DNA from: Dermacentor variabilis
Taxonomy: Eukaryota; Arthropoda; Arachnida; Ixodida; Ixodidae
Assembly: GCF_050947875.1 (NCBI RefSeq)
Contig: NW_027460400.1
Span: 1-64,000 of the forward strand
Direction: 5' to 3'
DNA: 64,000 nucleotides
The notes beneath the pieces are model-generated. The model did no database searches. It was not told the DNA's origin and saw only the letters and a program-made list of their open reading frames with translations. Positions 1 to 11,349 of the stretch are shown here, one piece after another (position 1 is the first letter of the stretch; the number at the start of each line of letters is the position of its first letter). The translations under genes and the position numbers were made by a program.

Positions 1-3000
1 CATGCTTTTCACGTCGTTTGGTAGAATCCATGTGCGCGTTCTGCCAAAAGCACCATTTGCATGCATATCGTGAGGTTTTGCAGAAAACTGCGTCCGCGTC
101 TACCAAAAGATGCATGTGCATGCTTAAAACGCGTTTTGGCACAAATCCATGTGCGGGTGCTAAAAAGAGCAGCATCGGCATACTTTTCACGTCGTTTGGT
201 AGAAATCCACGTGCGCGTTCTGCCAAAAGCACCATTTGCATGCATATCGTGTGGTTTTGCAGAAAACTGCGTCCGCGTCTACCAAAAGATGCACGTGCAT
301 GCTTAACACGCGTTTTGGCACAAATCCATGTGCGGGTGCTAAAAAGAGCAGCATCGGCATGCTTTTCACGTCGTTTGGTAGAAATCCACGTGCGCGTTCT
401 GCCAAAAGCACCATTTGCATGCATATCGTGTGGTTTTGCAGAAAACTGCGTCCGCGTCTACCAAAAGATGCATGTGCATGCTTAAGACGCGTTTCAGCAC
501 AAATACATGTGCCGGTGCTAAAAAGAGCAGCATCGGCAGGCTTTTCACGTCGTTTGGTAGAAATCCACGTGCGCGTTCTGCCAAAAGCACCATTTGCATG
601 CATATCGTGTGGTTTTGCAGAAAACTGCGTCCGCGTCTACCAAAAGATGCATGTGCATGCTTAACACGCGCTTTGGCACAAATCCATGTGCGGGTGCTAA
701 AAAGAGCAGCATCGGCATGCTTTTCACGTCGTTTGGTAGAAATCCACGTGCGCGTTCTGCCAAAAGCACCATTTGCATGCATATCGTGTGGTTTTGCAGA
801 AAACTGCGTCCGCGTCTACCAAAAGATGCATGTGCATGCTTAACACGCGTTTTGGCACAAATCCATGTGCGGGTGCTAAAAAGAGCAGCATCGGCATGCT
901 TTTCACGTCGTTTGGTAGAAATCCACGCGCGCGTTCTGCCAAAAGCACCATTTGCATGCATATCGTGTGGTTTTGCCGAAAACTGCGTCCGCGTCTACCA
1001 AAAGATGCATGTGCATGCTTAAAACGCGTTTTGGCACAAATCCATGTGCGGCTGCTAAAAAGAGCAGCATCGGCATGCTTTTCACGTCGTTTGGTAGAAA
1101 TCCACGTGCGCGTTCTGCCAAAAGCACCATTTGCATGCATATCGTGTGGTTTTGCAGAAAACTGCGTCGCGTCTACCAAAAGATGCATGTGCATGCTTAA
1201 GACGCGTTTTAGCACAAATACATGTGCCGGTGCTAAAAAGAGCAGCATCGGCAGGCTTTTCACGTCGTTTGGTAGAAATCCACGTGCGCGTTCTGCCAAA
1301 AGCACCATTTGCATGCATATCGTGTGGTTTTGCAGAAAACTGCGTCCGCGTCTTCCAAAAGATGCATGTGCATGCTTAACACGCGTTTTGGCACAAATCC
1401 ATGTGCGGGTGCTAAAAAGAGCAGCATCGGCATGCTTTTCACGTCGTTTGGTAGAAATCCACGGGCGCGTTCTGCCAAAAGCACCATTTGCATGCATATC
1501 GTGTGGTTTTGCCGAAAACTGCGTCCGCGTCTACCAAAAGATGCATGTGCATGTTTAACACGCGTTTTGGCACAAATACATGTGCGGGTGCTAAAAAGAG
1601 CAGCATCGGCATGCTTTTCACGTCGTTTGGTAGATCTCCCCGTGCGCGTTCTGCCAAAAGCACCATTTGCATGCATATCGTGCGGTTTTGCAGAAAACTG
1701 CGTCCGCGTCTACCAAAAGGTGCATATTCATGCTTAAAACGCGTTTTGCACAAATCCATGTGCGGGTGCTAAAAAGAGCAGCATCGGCATGCTTTTCACG
1801 TCGTTTGGTAGAAATCCACGTGCGCGTTCTGCCAAAAGCACCATTTGCATGCATATCGTGCGGTTTTGCAGAAAACTGCGTCCGCGTCTACCAAAAGATG
1901 CATGTGCATGCTTAAAACGCGTTTTGGCACAAATCCATGTGCCGTTGCTAAAAAGAGCAGCATCGGCATGCTTTTCACGTCGTTTCGTAGAAATCCACGT
2001 GCGCGTTCTGCCAAAAGCACCATTTGCATGCATATCGTGTGGTTTTGCAGAAAACTGCGTCCGCGTCTACCAAAAGATGCATGTGCATGCTTAAAACGCG
2101 TTTTGGCACAAATCCATGTGCCGGTGCTAAAAAGAGCAGCATCGGCATGCTTTTCACGTCGTTTGGTAGAAATCCACGTGCGCGTTCTGCCAAAAGCACC
2201 ATTTGCATGCACATCGTGTGGTTTTGCAGAAAACCGCGTCCGCGTCTACCAAAAGATGCATGTGCATGCTTAAAACGCGTTTTGGCATAAATCCATGTGC
2301 CGGTGCTAAAAAGAGCAACATCGGCATGCTTTTCACGTCGTTTGGTAGAAATCCACGTGCGCGTTCTGCCAAAAGCACCATTTGCATTCATATCGTGTGG
2401 TTTTGCAGAAAAGTGCGTCCGCGTCTACCAAAAGATGCATGTGCATGCTTAAAACGCGTTTTAGCACAAATCCATGTGCCGGTGCTAAAAAGAGCAGCAT
2501 CGGCATGCTTTTCACGTCGTTTGGTAGAAATCCACGTGCGCGTTCCGCCAAAAGCACCATTTGCATGCATATCGTGTGGTTTTCCCGAAAAACTGCGTCC
2601 GCGTCTACCAAAAGATGCATGTGCATGCTTAAAACGCGTTTTGGCACAAATCCATGTGCGGGTGCTAAAAAGAGCAGCATCGGCATGCTTTTCACGTCGT
2701 TTGGTAGAAATCCACGTGCGCGTTCTGCCAAAAGCACCATTTGTATGCATATCGTGTGGTTTTGCAGAAAACTGCGTCCGCGTCTACCAAAAGATGCATG
2801 TGCATGCTTAAGACGCGTTTTAGCACAAATACATGTGCCGGTGCTAAAAAGAGCCGCATCGGCAGGCTTTTCACGTCGTTTGGTAGAAATCCACGTGCGC
2901 GTTCTGCCAAAAGCACCATTTGCATGCATATCATGTGGTTTTGCAGAAAACTGCGTCCGCGTCTTCCAAAAGATGCATGTGCATGCTTAAAACGCGTTTT

Positions 3001-4236
3001 AGCACAAATACATGTGCCGGCGCTAAAAAGAGCAGCATCGGCAGGCTTTTCACGTCGTTTGGTAGAAATCCACGTGCGCGTTCTGCCAAAAGCGCCATTT
3101 GCATGCACATCGTGCGGTTTTGCAGAAAACTGCGTCCGCGTCTACCAAAGGGTGCATGTGCATGCTTAAAACGCGTTTTGGCACAAATCCATGTGCGGGT
3201 GCTAAAAAGAGCAGCATCGGCATGCTTTTCACGTCGTTTGGTAGAAATCCACGTGCGCGTTCTGCCAAAAGCACCATTTGCATGCATATCGTGCGGTTTT
3301 GCAGAAAACTGCGTCCGCGTCTACCAAAAGATGCATGTGCATGCTTAAAACGCGTTTTGGCACAAATCCATGTGCCGTTGCTAAAAAGAGCAGCATCGGC
3401 ATGCTTTTCACGTCGTTTCGTAGAAATCCACGTGCGCGTCCTGCCAAAAGCACCATTTGCATGCATATCGTGTGGTTTTGCAGAAAACTGCGTCCGCGTC
3501 TACCAAAGGATGCATGTGGATGCTTAAAACGCGTTATGGCACAAATCCATGTGCCGGTGCTAAAAAGAGCAGCATCGGCATGCTTTTCACGTCGTTTGGT
3601 AGAAATCCACGTGCGCGTTCTGCCAAAAGCACCGTTTGCATTCATATCGTGTGGTTTTGCAGAAAAGTGCGTCCGCGTCTACCAAAAGATGCATGTGCAT
3701 GCTTAAAACGCGTTTTAGCACAAATCCATGTGCCGGTGCTAAAAAGAGCAGCATCGGCATGCTTTTCACGTCGTTCGGTAGAAATCCACGTGCGCGTTCT
3801 GCCAAAAGCACCATTTGCATGCATATCGTGTGGTTTTGCAGAAAACTGCGTCCGCGTCTACCAAAAGATGCATGTGCATGCTTAAAACGCGTTTTGGCAC
3901 AAATCCATGTGCGGGTGCTAAAAAGAGCAGCATCGGCATGCTTTTCACGTCGTTTGGTAGAAATCCACGTGCGCGTTCTGCCAAAAGCACCATTTGCATG
4001 CATATCGTGCGGTTTTGCAGAAAACTGCGTCCGCGTCTACCAAAAGATGCATGTGCATGCTTAAAACGCGTTTTGGCACGAATCCATGTGCGGGTGCTAA
4101 AAAGAGCAGCATCGGCATGCTTTTCACGTCGTTTGGTAGAAATCCACGTGCGCATTCTGCCAAAAGCACCATTTGCATGCATATCGTGTGGTTTTGCAGA
4201 AAACTGCGTCCGCGTCTACCAAAAGATGCATGAGTA
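1..4236 (+). repeat. Left-edge domain of divergent monomers
   Basis: About 23.5 monomers with more private substitutions than the centre of the window. Characteristic changes in sub-repeat A are CATGTGCCGGTGC (many copies between about 480 and 3,740) and CCGTTGC with TTTCGTAG (1,941 and 3,374). A monomer carrying TTAAGACGCGTT, ATACATGTGCC and GGCAGGC recurs at about 478, 1,195 and 2,806. Two stretches are related: 1,845-2,550 and 3,278-3,810 share CCGTTGC/TTTCGTAG and then ATTCATATCG with AAAAGTGCG, at offsets of 1,433 and then 1,254 bp. This fits duplication of about eight monomers with later loss or gain of one. A 1-base insertion (CCCGAAAAACTG, about 2,583) and a 1-base deletion (near 26) are present. 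Confidence 0.8.
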
Positions 4237-7120
4237 TGCTTAAAACGCGTTTTGGCACAAATCCTTGTGCGGGTGCTAAAAAGAGCAGCATCGGCATGCT
4301 TTTCACGTCGTTTGGTAGAAATCCACGTGCGCGTTCTGCAAAAAGCACCATTTGCATGCATATCGTGTGGTTTTGCAGAAAACTGCGTCCGCGTCTACCA
4401 AAAGATGCATGTGCATGCTTAAAACGCGTTTTGGCACAAATCCATGTGCGGGTGCTAAAAAGAGCAGCATCGGCATGCTTTTCACGTCGTTTGGTAGAAA
4501 TCCACGTGCGCGTTCTGCAAAAGCACCATTTGCATGCATATCGTGTGGGTTTGCATAAAACTGCGTCCGCGTCTACAAAAAGATGGATGTGCATGCTTAA
4601 AACGCGTTATGGCACAAATCCATGTGCGGGTGCTAAAAAGAGCAGCATCGGCATGCTTTTCACGTCGTTTGGTAGAACTCCACGTGTGCGTTCTGCCAAA
4701 AGCACCATTTGCATGCATATCGTGTGGTTTTGCAGAAAACTGCGTCCGCGTCTACCAAAAGATGCATGTGGATGCTTAAAACGCGTTTTGGCACAAATCC
4801 ATGTGCGGGTGCTAAAAAGAGCAGCATCGGCATGCTTTTCACGTCGTTTGGTAGAAATCCACGTGCGCGTTCTGCCAAAAGCACCATTTGCATGCATATC
4901 GTGTGGTTTTGCAGAAAACTGCGTCCGCGTCTACCATGTGCATGTGCATGCTTAACACGCGTTTTGGCACAAATCCATGTGCGGGTGCTAAAAAGAGCAG
5001 CATCGGCATGCTTTTCACGTCGTTTGGTAGAAATCCACGTGCGCGTTCTGCCAAAAGCACCATTTGCATGCATATCGTGTGGTTTTGCAGAAAACTGCGT
5101 CCGCGTCTACCAAAAGATGCATGTGCATGCTTAAAACGCGTTTTGGCACAAATCCATGTGCGGGTGCTAAAAAGAGCAGCATCGGCATGCTTTTCACGTC
5201 GTTTGGTAGAAATCCACGTGCGCGTTCTGCCAAAAGCACCATTTGCATGCATATCGTGTGGTTTTGCAGAAAACTGCGTCCGCGTCTACCAAAAGATGCA
5301 TGTGCATGCTTAAAACGCCTTTTGGCACAAATCCATGTGCGGGTGCTAAAAAGAGCAGCATCGGCATGCTTTTCACGTCGTTTGGTAGAAATCCACGTGC
5401 GCGTTCTGCGAAAAGCACCATTTGCATTCATATCGTGTGGTTTTGCAGAAAACTGCGTCCGCGTCTACCAAAAGATGCATGTGGATGCTTAAAACGCGTT
5501 TTGGCACAAATCCATGTGCGGGTGCTAAAAAGAGCAGCATCGGCATTCTTTTCACGTCGTTTGGTAGAAATCCACGTGCGCGTTCTGCCAAAAGCACCAT
5601 TTGCTTGCATATTGTGTGGTTTTGCAGAAAACTGCGTCCGCGTCTATCAAAAGATGCATGTGCATGCTTAAAACGCGTTTTGGCACAAATCCTTGTGCGG
5701 GTGCTAAAAAGAGCAGCATCGGCATGCTTTTCACGTCGTTTGGTAGAAATCCACGTGCGCGTTCTGCAAAAAGCACCATTTGCATGCATATCGTGTGGTT
5801 TTGCAGAAAACTGCGTCCGCGTCTACCAAAAGATGCATGTGCATGCTTAAAACGCGTTTTGGCACAAATCCATGTGCGGGTGCTAAAAAGAGCAGCATCG
5901 GCATGCTTTTCACGTCGTTTGGTAGAAATCCACGTGCGCGTTCTGCCAAAAGCACCATTTGCATGCATATCGTGTGGGTTTGCATAAAACTGCGTCCGCG
6001 TCTACAAAAAGATGGATGTGCATGCTTAAAACGCGTTATGGCACAAATCCATGTGCGGGTGCTAAAAAGAGCAGCATCGGCATGCTTTTCACGTCGTTTG
6101 GTAGAACTCCACGTGTGCGTTCTGCCAAAAGCACCATTTGCATGCATATCGTGTGGTTTTGCAGAAAACTGCGTCCGCGTCTACCAAAAGATGCATGTGG
6201 ATGCTTAAAACGCGTTTTGGCACAAATCCATGTGCGGGTGCTAAAAAGAGCAGCATCGGCATGCTTTTCACGTCGTTTGGTAGAAATCCACGTGCGCGTT
6301 CTGCCAAAAGCACCATTTGCATGCATATCGTGTGGTTTTGCAGAAAACTGCGTCCGCGTCTACCATGTGCATGTGCATGCTTAACACGCGTTTTGGCACA
6401 AATCCATGTGCGGGTGCTAAAAAGAGCAGCATCGGCATGCTTTTCACGTCGTTTGGTAGAAATCCACGTGCGCGTTCTGCCAAAAGCACCATTTGCATGC
6501 ATATCGTGTGGTTTTGCAGAAAACTGCGTCCGCGTCTACCAAAAGATGCATGTGCATGCTTAAACGCGTTTTGGCACAAATCCATGTGCGGGTGCTAAAA
6601 AGAGCAGCATCGGCATGCTTTTCACGTCGTTTGGTAGAAATCCACGTGCGCGTTCTGCCAAAAGCACCATTTGCATGCATATCGTGTGGTTTTGCAGAAA
6701 ACTGCGTCCGCGTCTACCAAAAGATGCATGTGCATGCTTAAAACGCCTTTTGGCACAAATCCATGTGCGGGTGCTAAAAAGAGCAGCATCGGCATGCTTT
6801 TCACGTCGTTTGGTAGAAATCCACGTGCGCGTTCTGCGAAAAGCACCATTTGCATTCATATCGTGTGGTTTTGCAGAAAACTGCGTCCGCGTCTACCAAA
6901 AGATGCATGTGGATGCTTAAAACGCGTTTTGGCACAAATCCATGTGCGGGTGCTAAAAAGAGCAGCATCGGCATTCTTTTCACGTCGTTTGGTAGAAATC
7001 CACGTGCGCGTTCTGCCAAAAGCACCATTTGCTTGCATATTGTGTGGTTTTGCAGAAAACTGCGTCCGCGTCTATCAAAAGATGCATGTGCATGCTTAAA
7101 ACGCGTTTTGGCACAAATCC
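4237..7120 (+). repeat. Tandem 8-monomer higher-order repeat, 1,428 bp, two copies
   Basis: Copy 1 is about 4,237-5,664 and copy 2 about 5,665-7,092, with identity running on to about 7,120. The same ordered variants return 1,428-1,429 bp apart: CCTTGTGCGGG (4,263 and 5,691), CTGCAAAAAGC (4,337 and 5,765), H (4.55 and 5.97 kb), GTAGAACTCC with GTGTGCG (4.67 and 6.10 kb), W, D3 (4.94 and 6.36 kb), AACGCCTTTTGG (5.31 and 6.74 kb), TCTGCGAAAAG (5,406 and 6,834), GGCATTCTTTTC (5,543 and 6,971) and L (5.60 and 7.03 kb). Copy 1 has a private 1-base deletion in CTGCAAAAGC (about 4,518); copy 2 has one in CTTAAACGCG (about 6,563). The pair is therefore very young but not identical. Confidence 0.88.
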
Positions 7121-10100
7121 ATGTGCGGGTGCTAAAAAGAGCATCATCGGCATGCTTTTCACGTCGTTTGGTAGAAATCCACGTGCGCGTTCTGCCAAAA
7201 GCACCATTTGCATGCATATTGTGTGGTTTTGCAGAAAACTGCGTCCGCGTCTACCAAAAGATGCATGTGCATGCTTAAACGCGTTTTGGCACAAATACAT
7301 GTGCGGGTGCTAAAAAGAGCAGCATCGGCATGCTTTTCACGTCGTTTGGTAGAAATCCACGTGCGCGTTCTGCCAAAAGCACCATTTGCATGCATATCGT
7401 GTGGTTTTGCAGAAAACGGCGTCCGCGTCTACCAAAAGATGCATGTGCATGCTTAAAACGCGTTTTGGCACAAATCCATGTGCGGGTGCTAAAAAGAGCA
7501 GCATCGGCATCTTTTTCACGTCGTTTGGTAGAAATCCACGTGCGCGTTCTGCCAAAAGCGCCATTTGCGTGCATATCTTGTGGTTTTCAGAAAACTGCGT
7601 CCGCGTCTACCAAAAGATGCATGTGGATGCTTAAAACGCGTTTTGGCCCAAATCCATGTGCGCGTGCTAAAAAGAGCAGCATCGGCATGCTTTTCACGTC
7701 GTTTGGTAGAAATCCACGTGCGCGTTCTGCCAAAAGCACCATTTGCTTGCATATTGTGTGGTTTTGCAGAAAACTGCGTCCGCGTCTATCAAAAGATGCA
7801 TGTGCATGCTTAAAACGCGTTTTGGCACAAATCCATGTGCGGGTGCTAAAAAGAGCATCATCGGCATGCTTTTCACGTCGTTTGGTAGAAATCCACGTGC
7901 GCGTTCTGCCAAAAGCACCATTTGCATGCATATCGTGTGGGTTTGCAGAAAACGGCGTCCGCGTCTACCAAAAGATGCATGTGCATGCTTAAAACGCGTT
8001 TTGGCACAAATCCATGTGCGGGTGCTAAAAAGAGCAGCATCGGCATCTTTTTCACGTCGTTTGGTAGAAATCCACGTGCGCGTTCTGCCAAAAGCACCAT
8101 TTGCATGCATATCTTGTGGTTTTGCAGAAAACTGCGTCCGCGTCTACCAAAAGATGCATGTGCGTGCTTAAAGCGCGTTTTGGCACAAATCCATGTGCGG
8201 GTGCCAGAAAGAGCAGCATTGGCATGCTTTTCACGTCGTTTGGTAGAAATCCACGTGCGCGTTCTGCCAAAAGCACCATTTGCATTCATATTGTGTGGTT
8301 TTGCAGAAAACTGCGTCCGCGTCTATCAAAAGATGCATGTGCATGCTTAAAACGCGTTTTGGCACAAATCCATGTGCGGGTGCTAAAAAGAGCATCATCG
8401 GCATGCTTTTCACGTCGTTTGGTAGAAATCCACGTGCGCGTTCAGCCAAAAGCACCATTTGCATGCATATCGTGTGGTTTTGCAGAAAACTGCGTCTGCG
8501 TCTACCAAAAGATGCATGTGCATGCTTAACACGCGTTTTGGCACAAATCCATGTGCGGGTGCTAAAAAGAGCAGCATCGGCATGCTTTTCACGTCGTTTG
8601 GTAGAAATCCACGTGCGCGTTCTGCCAAAAGCACCATTTGCATGCATATCGTGTGGTTTTGCAGAAAACTGCGTCCGCGTCTACCAAAAGATGCATGTGC
8701 ATGCTTAAAACGCGTTTTGGCACAAATCCATGTGCGGGTGCTAAAAAGAGCAGCATCGGCATGCTTTTCACGTCGTTTGGTAGAAATCCACGTGCGCGTT
8801 CTGCCAAAAGCACCATTTGCATGCATATCGTGTGGGTTTGCATAAAACTGCGTCCGCGTCTACAAAAAGATGGATGTGCATGCTTAAAACGCGTTATGGC
8901 ACAAATCCATGTGCGGGTGCTAAAAAGAGCAGCATCGGCATGCTTTTCACGTCGTTTGGTAGAACTCCACGTGTGCGTTCTGCCAAAAGCACCATTTGCA
9001 TGCATATCGTGTGGTTTTGCAGAAAACTGCGTCCGCGTCTACCAAAAGATGCATGTGGATGCTTAAAACGCGTTTTGGCACAAATCCATGTGCGGGTGCT
9101 AAAAAGAGCAGCATCGGCATGCTTTTCACGTCGTTTGGTAGAAATCCACGTGCGCGTTCTGCCAAAAGCACCATTTGCATGCATATCGTGTGGTTTTGCA
9201 GAAAACTGCGTCCGCGTCTACCATGTGCATGTGCATGCTTAAAACGCGTTTTGGCACAAATCCATGTGCGGGTGCTAAAAAGAGCAGCATCGGCATGCTT
9301 CTCACGTCGTTTGGTAGAAATCCACGTGCGCGTTCTGCCAAAAGCACCATTTGCATGCATATCGTGTGGTTTTGCAGAAAACTGCGTCCGCGTCTACCAA
9401 AAGATGCATGTGCGTGCTTAAAACGCGTGTTGGCACAAATCCATGTGCGGGTGCTAAAAAGAGCAGCATCGGCATGCTGTTCACGTCGTTTGGTAGAAAT
9501 CCACGTGCGCGTTCTGCCAAAAGCACCATTTGCATGCATATCGTGTGGTTTTGCAGAAAACTGCGTCCGCGTCTACCAAAAGATGCATGTGCATGCTTAA
9601 AACGCGTTTTGGCACAAATCCATGTGCGGGTGCTAAAAAGAGCAGCATCGGCATGCTTTTCACGTCGTTTGGTAGAAATCCACGTGCGCGTTCTGCGAAA
9701 AGCACCATTTGCATTCATATCGTGTGGTTTTGCAGAAAACTGCGTCCGTGTCTACCAAAAGATGCATGTGATGCTTAAAACGCGTTTTGGCACAAATCCA
9801 TGTGCGGGTGCTAAAAAGAGCAGCATCGGCATGCTTTTCACGTAGTTTGGTAGAAATCCACGTGCGCGTTCTGCCAAAAGCACCATTTGCTTGCATATTG
9901 TGTGGTTTTGCAGAAAACTGCGTCCGCGTCTATCAAAAGATGCATGTGCATGCTTAAAACGCGTTTTGGCACAAATCCATGTGCGGGTGCTAAAAAGAGC
10001 ATCATCGGCATGCTTTTCACGTCGTTTGGTAGAAATCCACGTGCGCGTTCTGCCAAAAGCACCATTTGCATGCATATTGTGTGGTTTTGCAGAAAACTGC

Positions 10101-11349
10101 GTCCGCGTCTACCAAAAGATGCATGTGCATGCTTAAAACGCGTTTTGGCACAAATCCATGTGCGGGTGCTAAAAAGAGCAGCATCGGCATGCTTTTCACG
10201 TCGTTTGGTAGAAATCCACGTGCGCGTTCTGCCAAAAGCACCATTTGCATGCATATCGTGTGGTTTGCAGAAAACTGCGTCCGCGTCTACCAAAAGATGC
10301 ATGTGCATGCTTAAAACGCGTTTTGGCCCAAATCCATGTGCGGGTGCTAAAAAGAGCAGCATCGGCATGCTTTTCACGCCGTTTGGTAGAAATCCACGTG
10401 CGCGTTCTGCCAAAAGCACCATTTGCATGCATATTGTGTGGTTTTGCAGAAAACTGCGTCCGCGTCTATCAAAAGATGCATGTGCATGCTTAAAACGCGT
10501 TTTGGCACAAATCCATGTGCGGGTGCTAAAAAGAGCATCATCGGCATGCTTTTCACGTCGTTTGGTAGAAATCCACGTGCGCGTTCTGCCAAAAGCACCA
10601 TTTGCATGCATATCGTGTGGTTTTGCAGAAAACTGCGTCCGCCTCTACCAAAAGATGCATGTGCATGCTTAAAACGCGTTTTGGCACAAATCCATGTGCG
10701 GGTGCTAAAAAGAGCAGCATCGGCATGCTTTTCACGTCGTTTGGTAGAAATCCACGTGCGCGTTCTGCCAAAAGCACCATTTGCATGCATATTTGTGGTT
10801 TTGCAGAAAACGGCGTCCGCGTTTACCAAAAGATGCATGTGCATGCTTAAAACGCGTTTTGGCACAAATCCATGTGCGGGTGCTAAAAAGAGCAGCATCG
10901 GCATCTTTTTCACGTCGTTTGGTAGAAATCCACGTGCGCGTTCTGCCAAAAGCACCATTTGCATGCATATCTTGTGGTTTTGCAGAAAACTGCGTCCGCG
11001 TCTACCAAAAGATGCATGTGCGTGCTTAAAACGCGTTTTGGCACAAATCCATGTGCGGGTGCTAAAAAGAGCAGCATCGGCATGCTTTTCACGTCGTTTG
11101 GTAGAAATCCACGTGCGCGTTCTGCCAAAAGCACCATTTGCATGCATATCGTGTGGTTTTGCAGAAAACTGCGTCCGCGTCTACCAAAAGATGCATGAGT
11201 ATGCTTAAAACGCGTTTTGGCACAAATCCATGTGCGGGTGCTAAAAAGAGCAGCATCGGCATGCTTTTCACGTCGTTTGCTAGAAATCCACGTGCGCATT
11301 CTGCCAAAAGCACCATTTGCATTCATATTGTGTGGTTTTGCAGAAAACT
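7121..11349 (+). repeat. Mixed-variant satellite domain between 8-mer blocks
   Basis: About 24 monomers without a clean long period. It mixes L monomers (7.74, 9.89 kb), I monomers, F and V monomers (7.5, 8.05, 10.9 kb) and GTGCGTGC. It also contains one H/W/D3 triplet at 8.82-9.24 kb that matches the 5.96-6.38 kb triplet at an offset of 2,858 bp (16 monomers). Single-base deletions occur at about 7,275 (CTTAAACGCG), 7,587 (GGTTTTCAGAAAAC), 9,770 (GTGATGCTT) and 10,264 (TGTGGTTTGC), plus a missing-base variant ATATTTGTGG at about 10,790. A TAG appears at 9,843 (CACGTAGTTTGG) where nearly all others read CACGTCG. I see no gene or unique sequence. Confidence 0.75.

Noticed and set aside
236..664. 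Reading frames of about 142 codons on the + strand and 138 on the - strand, repeated all along the window
   Set aside because: They recur once per monomer on both strands in shifting frames. Since 179 is not divisible by 3, each frame cycles through the monomer's three phases until it meets the TAA at the C/A junction (+ strand) or its counterpart. Most need TTG as start. No frame is preferred, substitutions show no codon bias, and 1-base indels are tolerated.
773..1558. Other extended frames of 198-261 codons (e.g. 773-1,558, 4,173-4,955, 9,887-10,672, 45,660-46,268)
   Set aside because: Each coincides with a monomer of 178 or 180 bp that shifts the register. They translate the same satellite and have no independent support.
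9843..9846. TAG at CACGTAGTTTGG and other isolated stop-creating changes as evidence of pseudogenes
   Set aside because: There is no coding parent sequence, so these are ordinary substitutions in satellite monomers.
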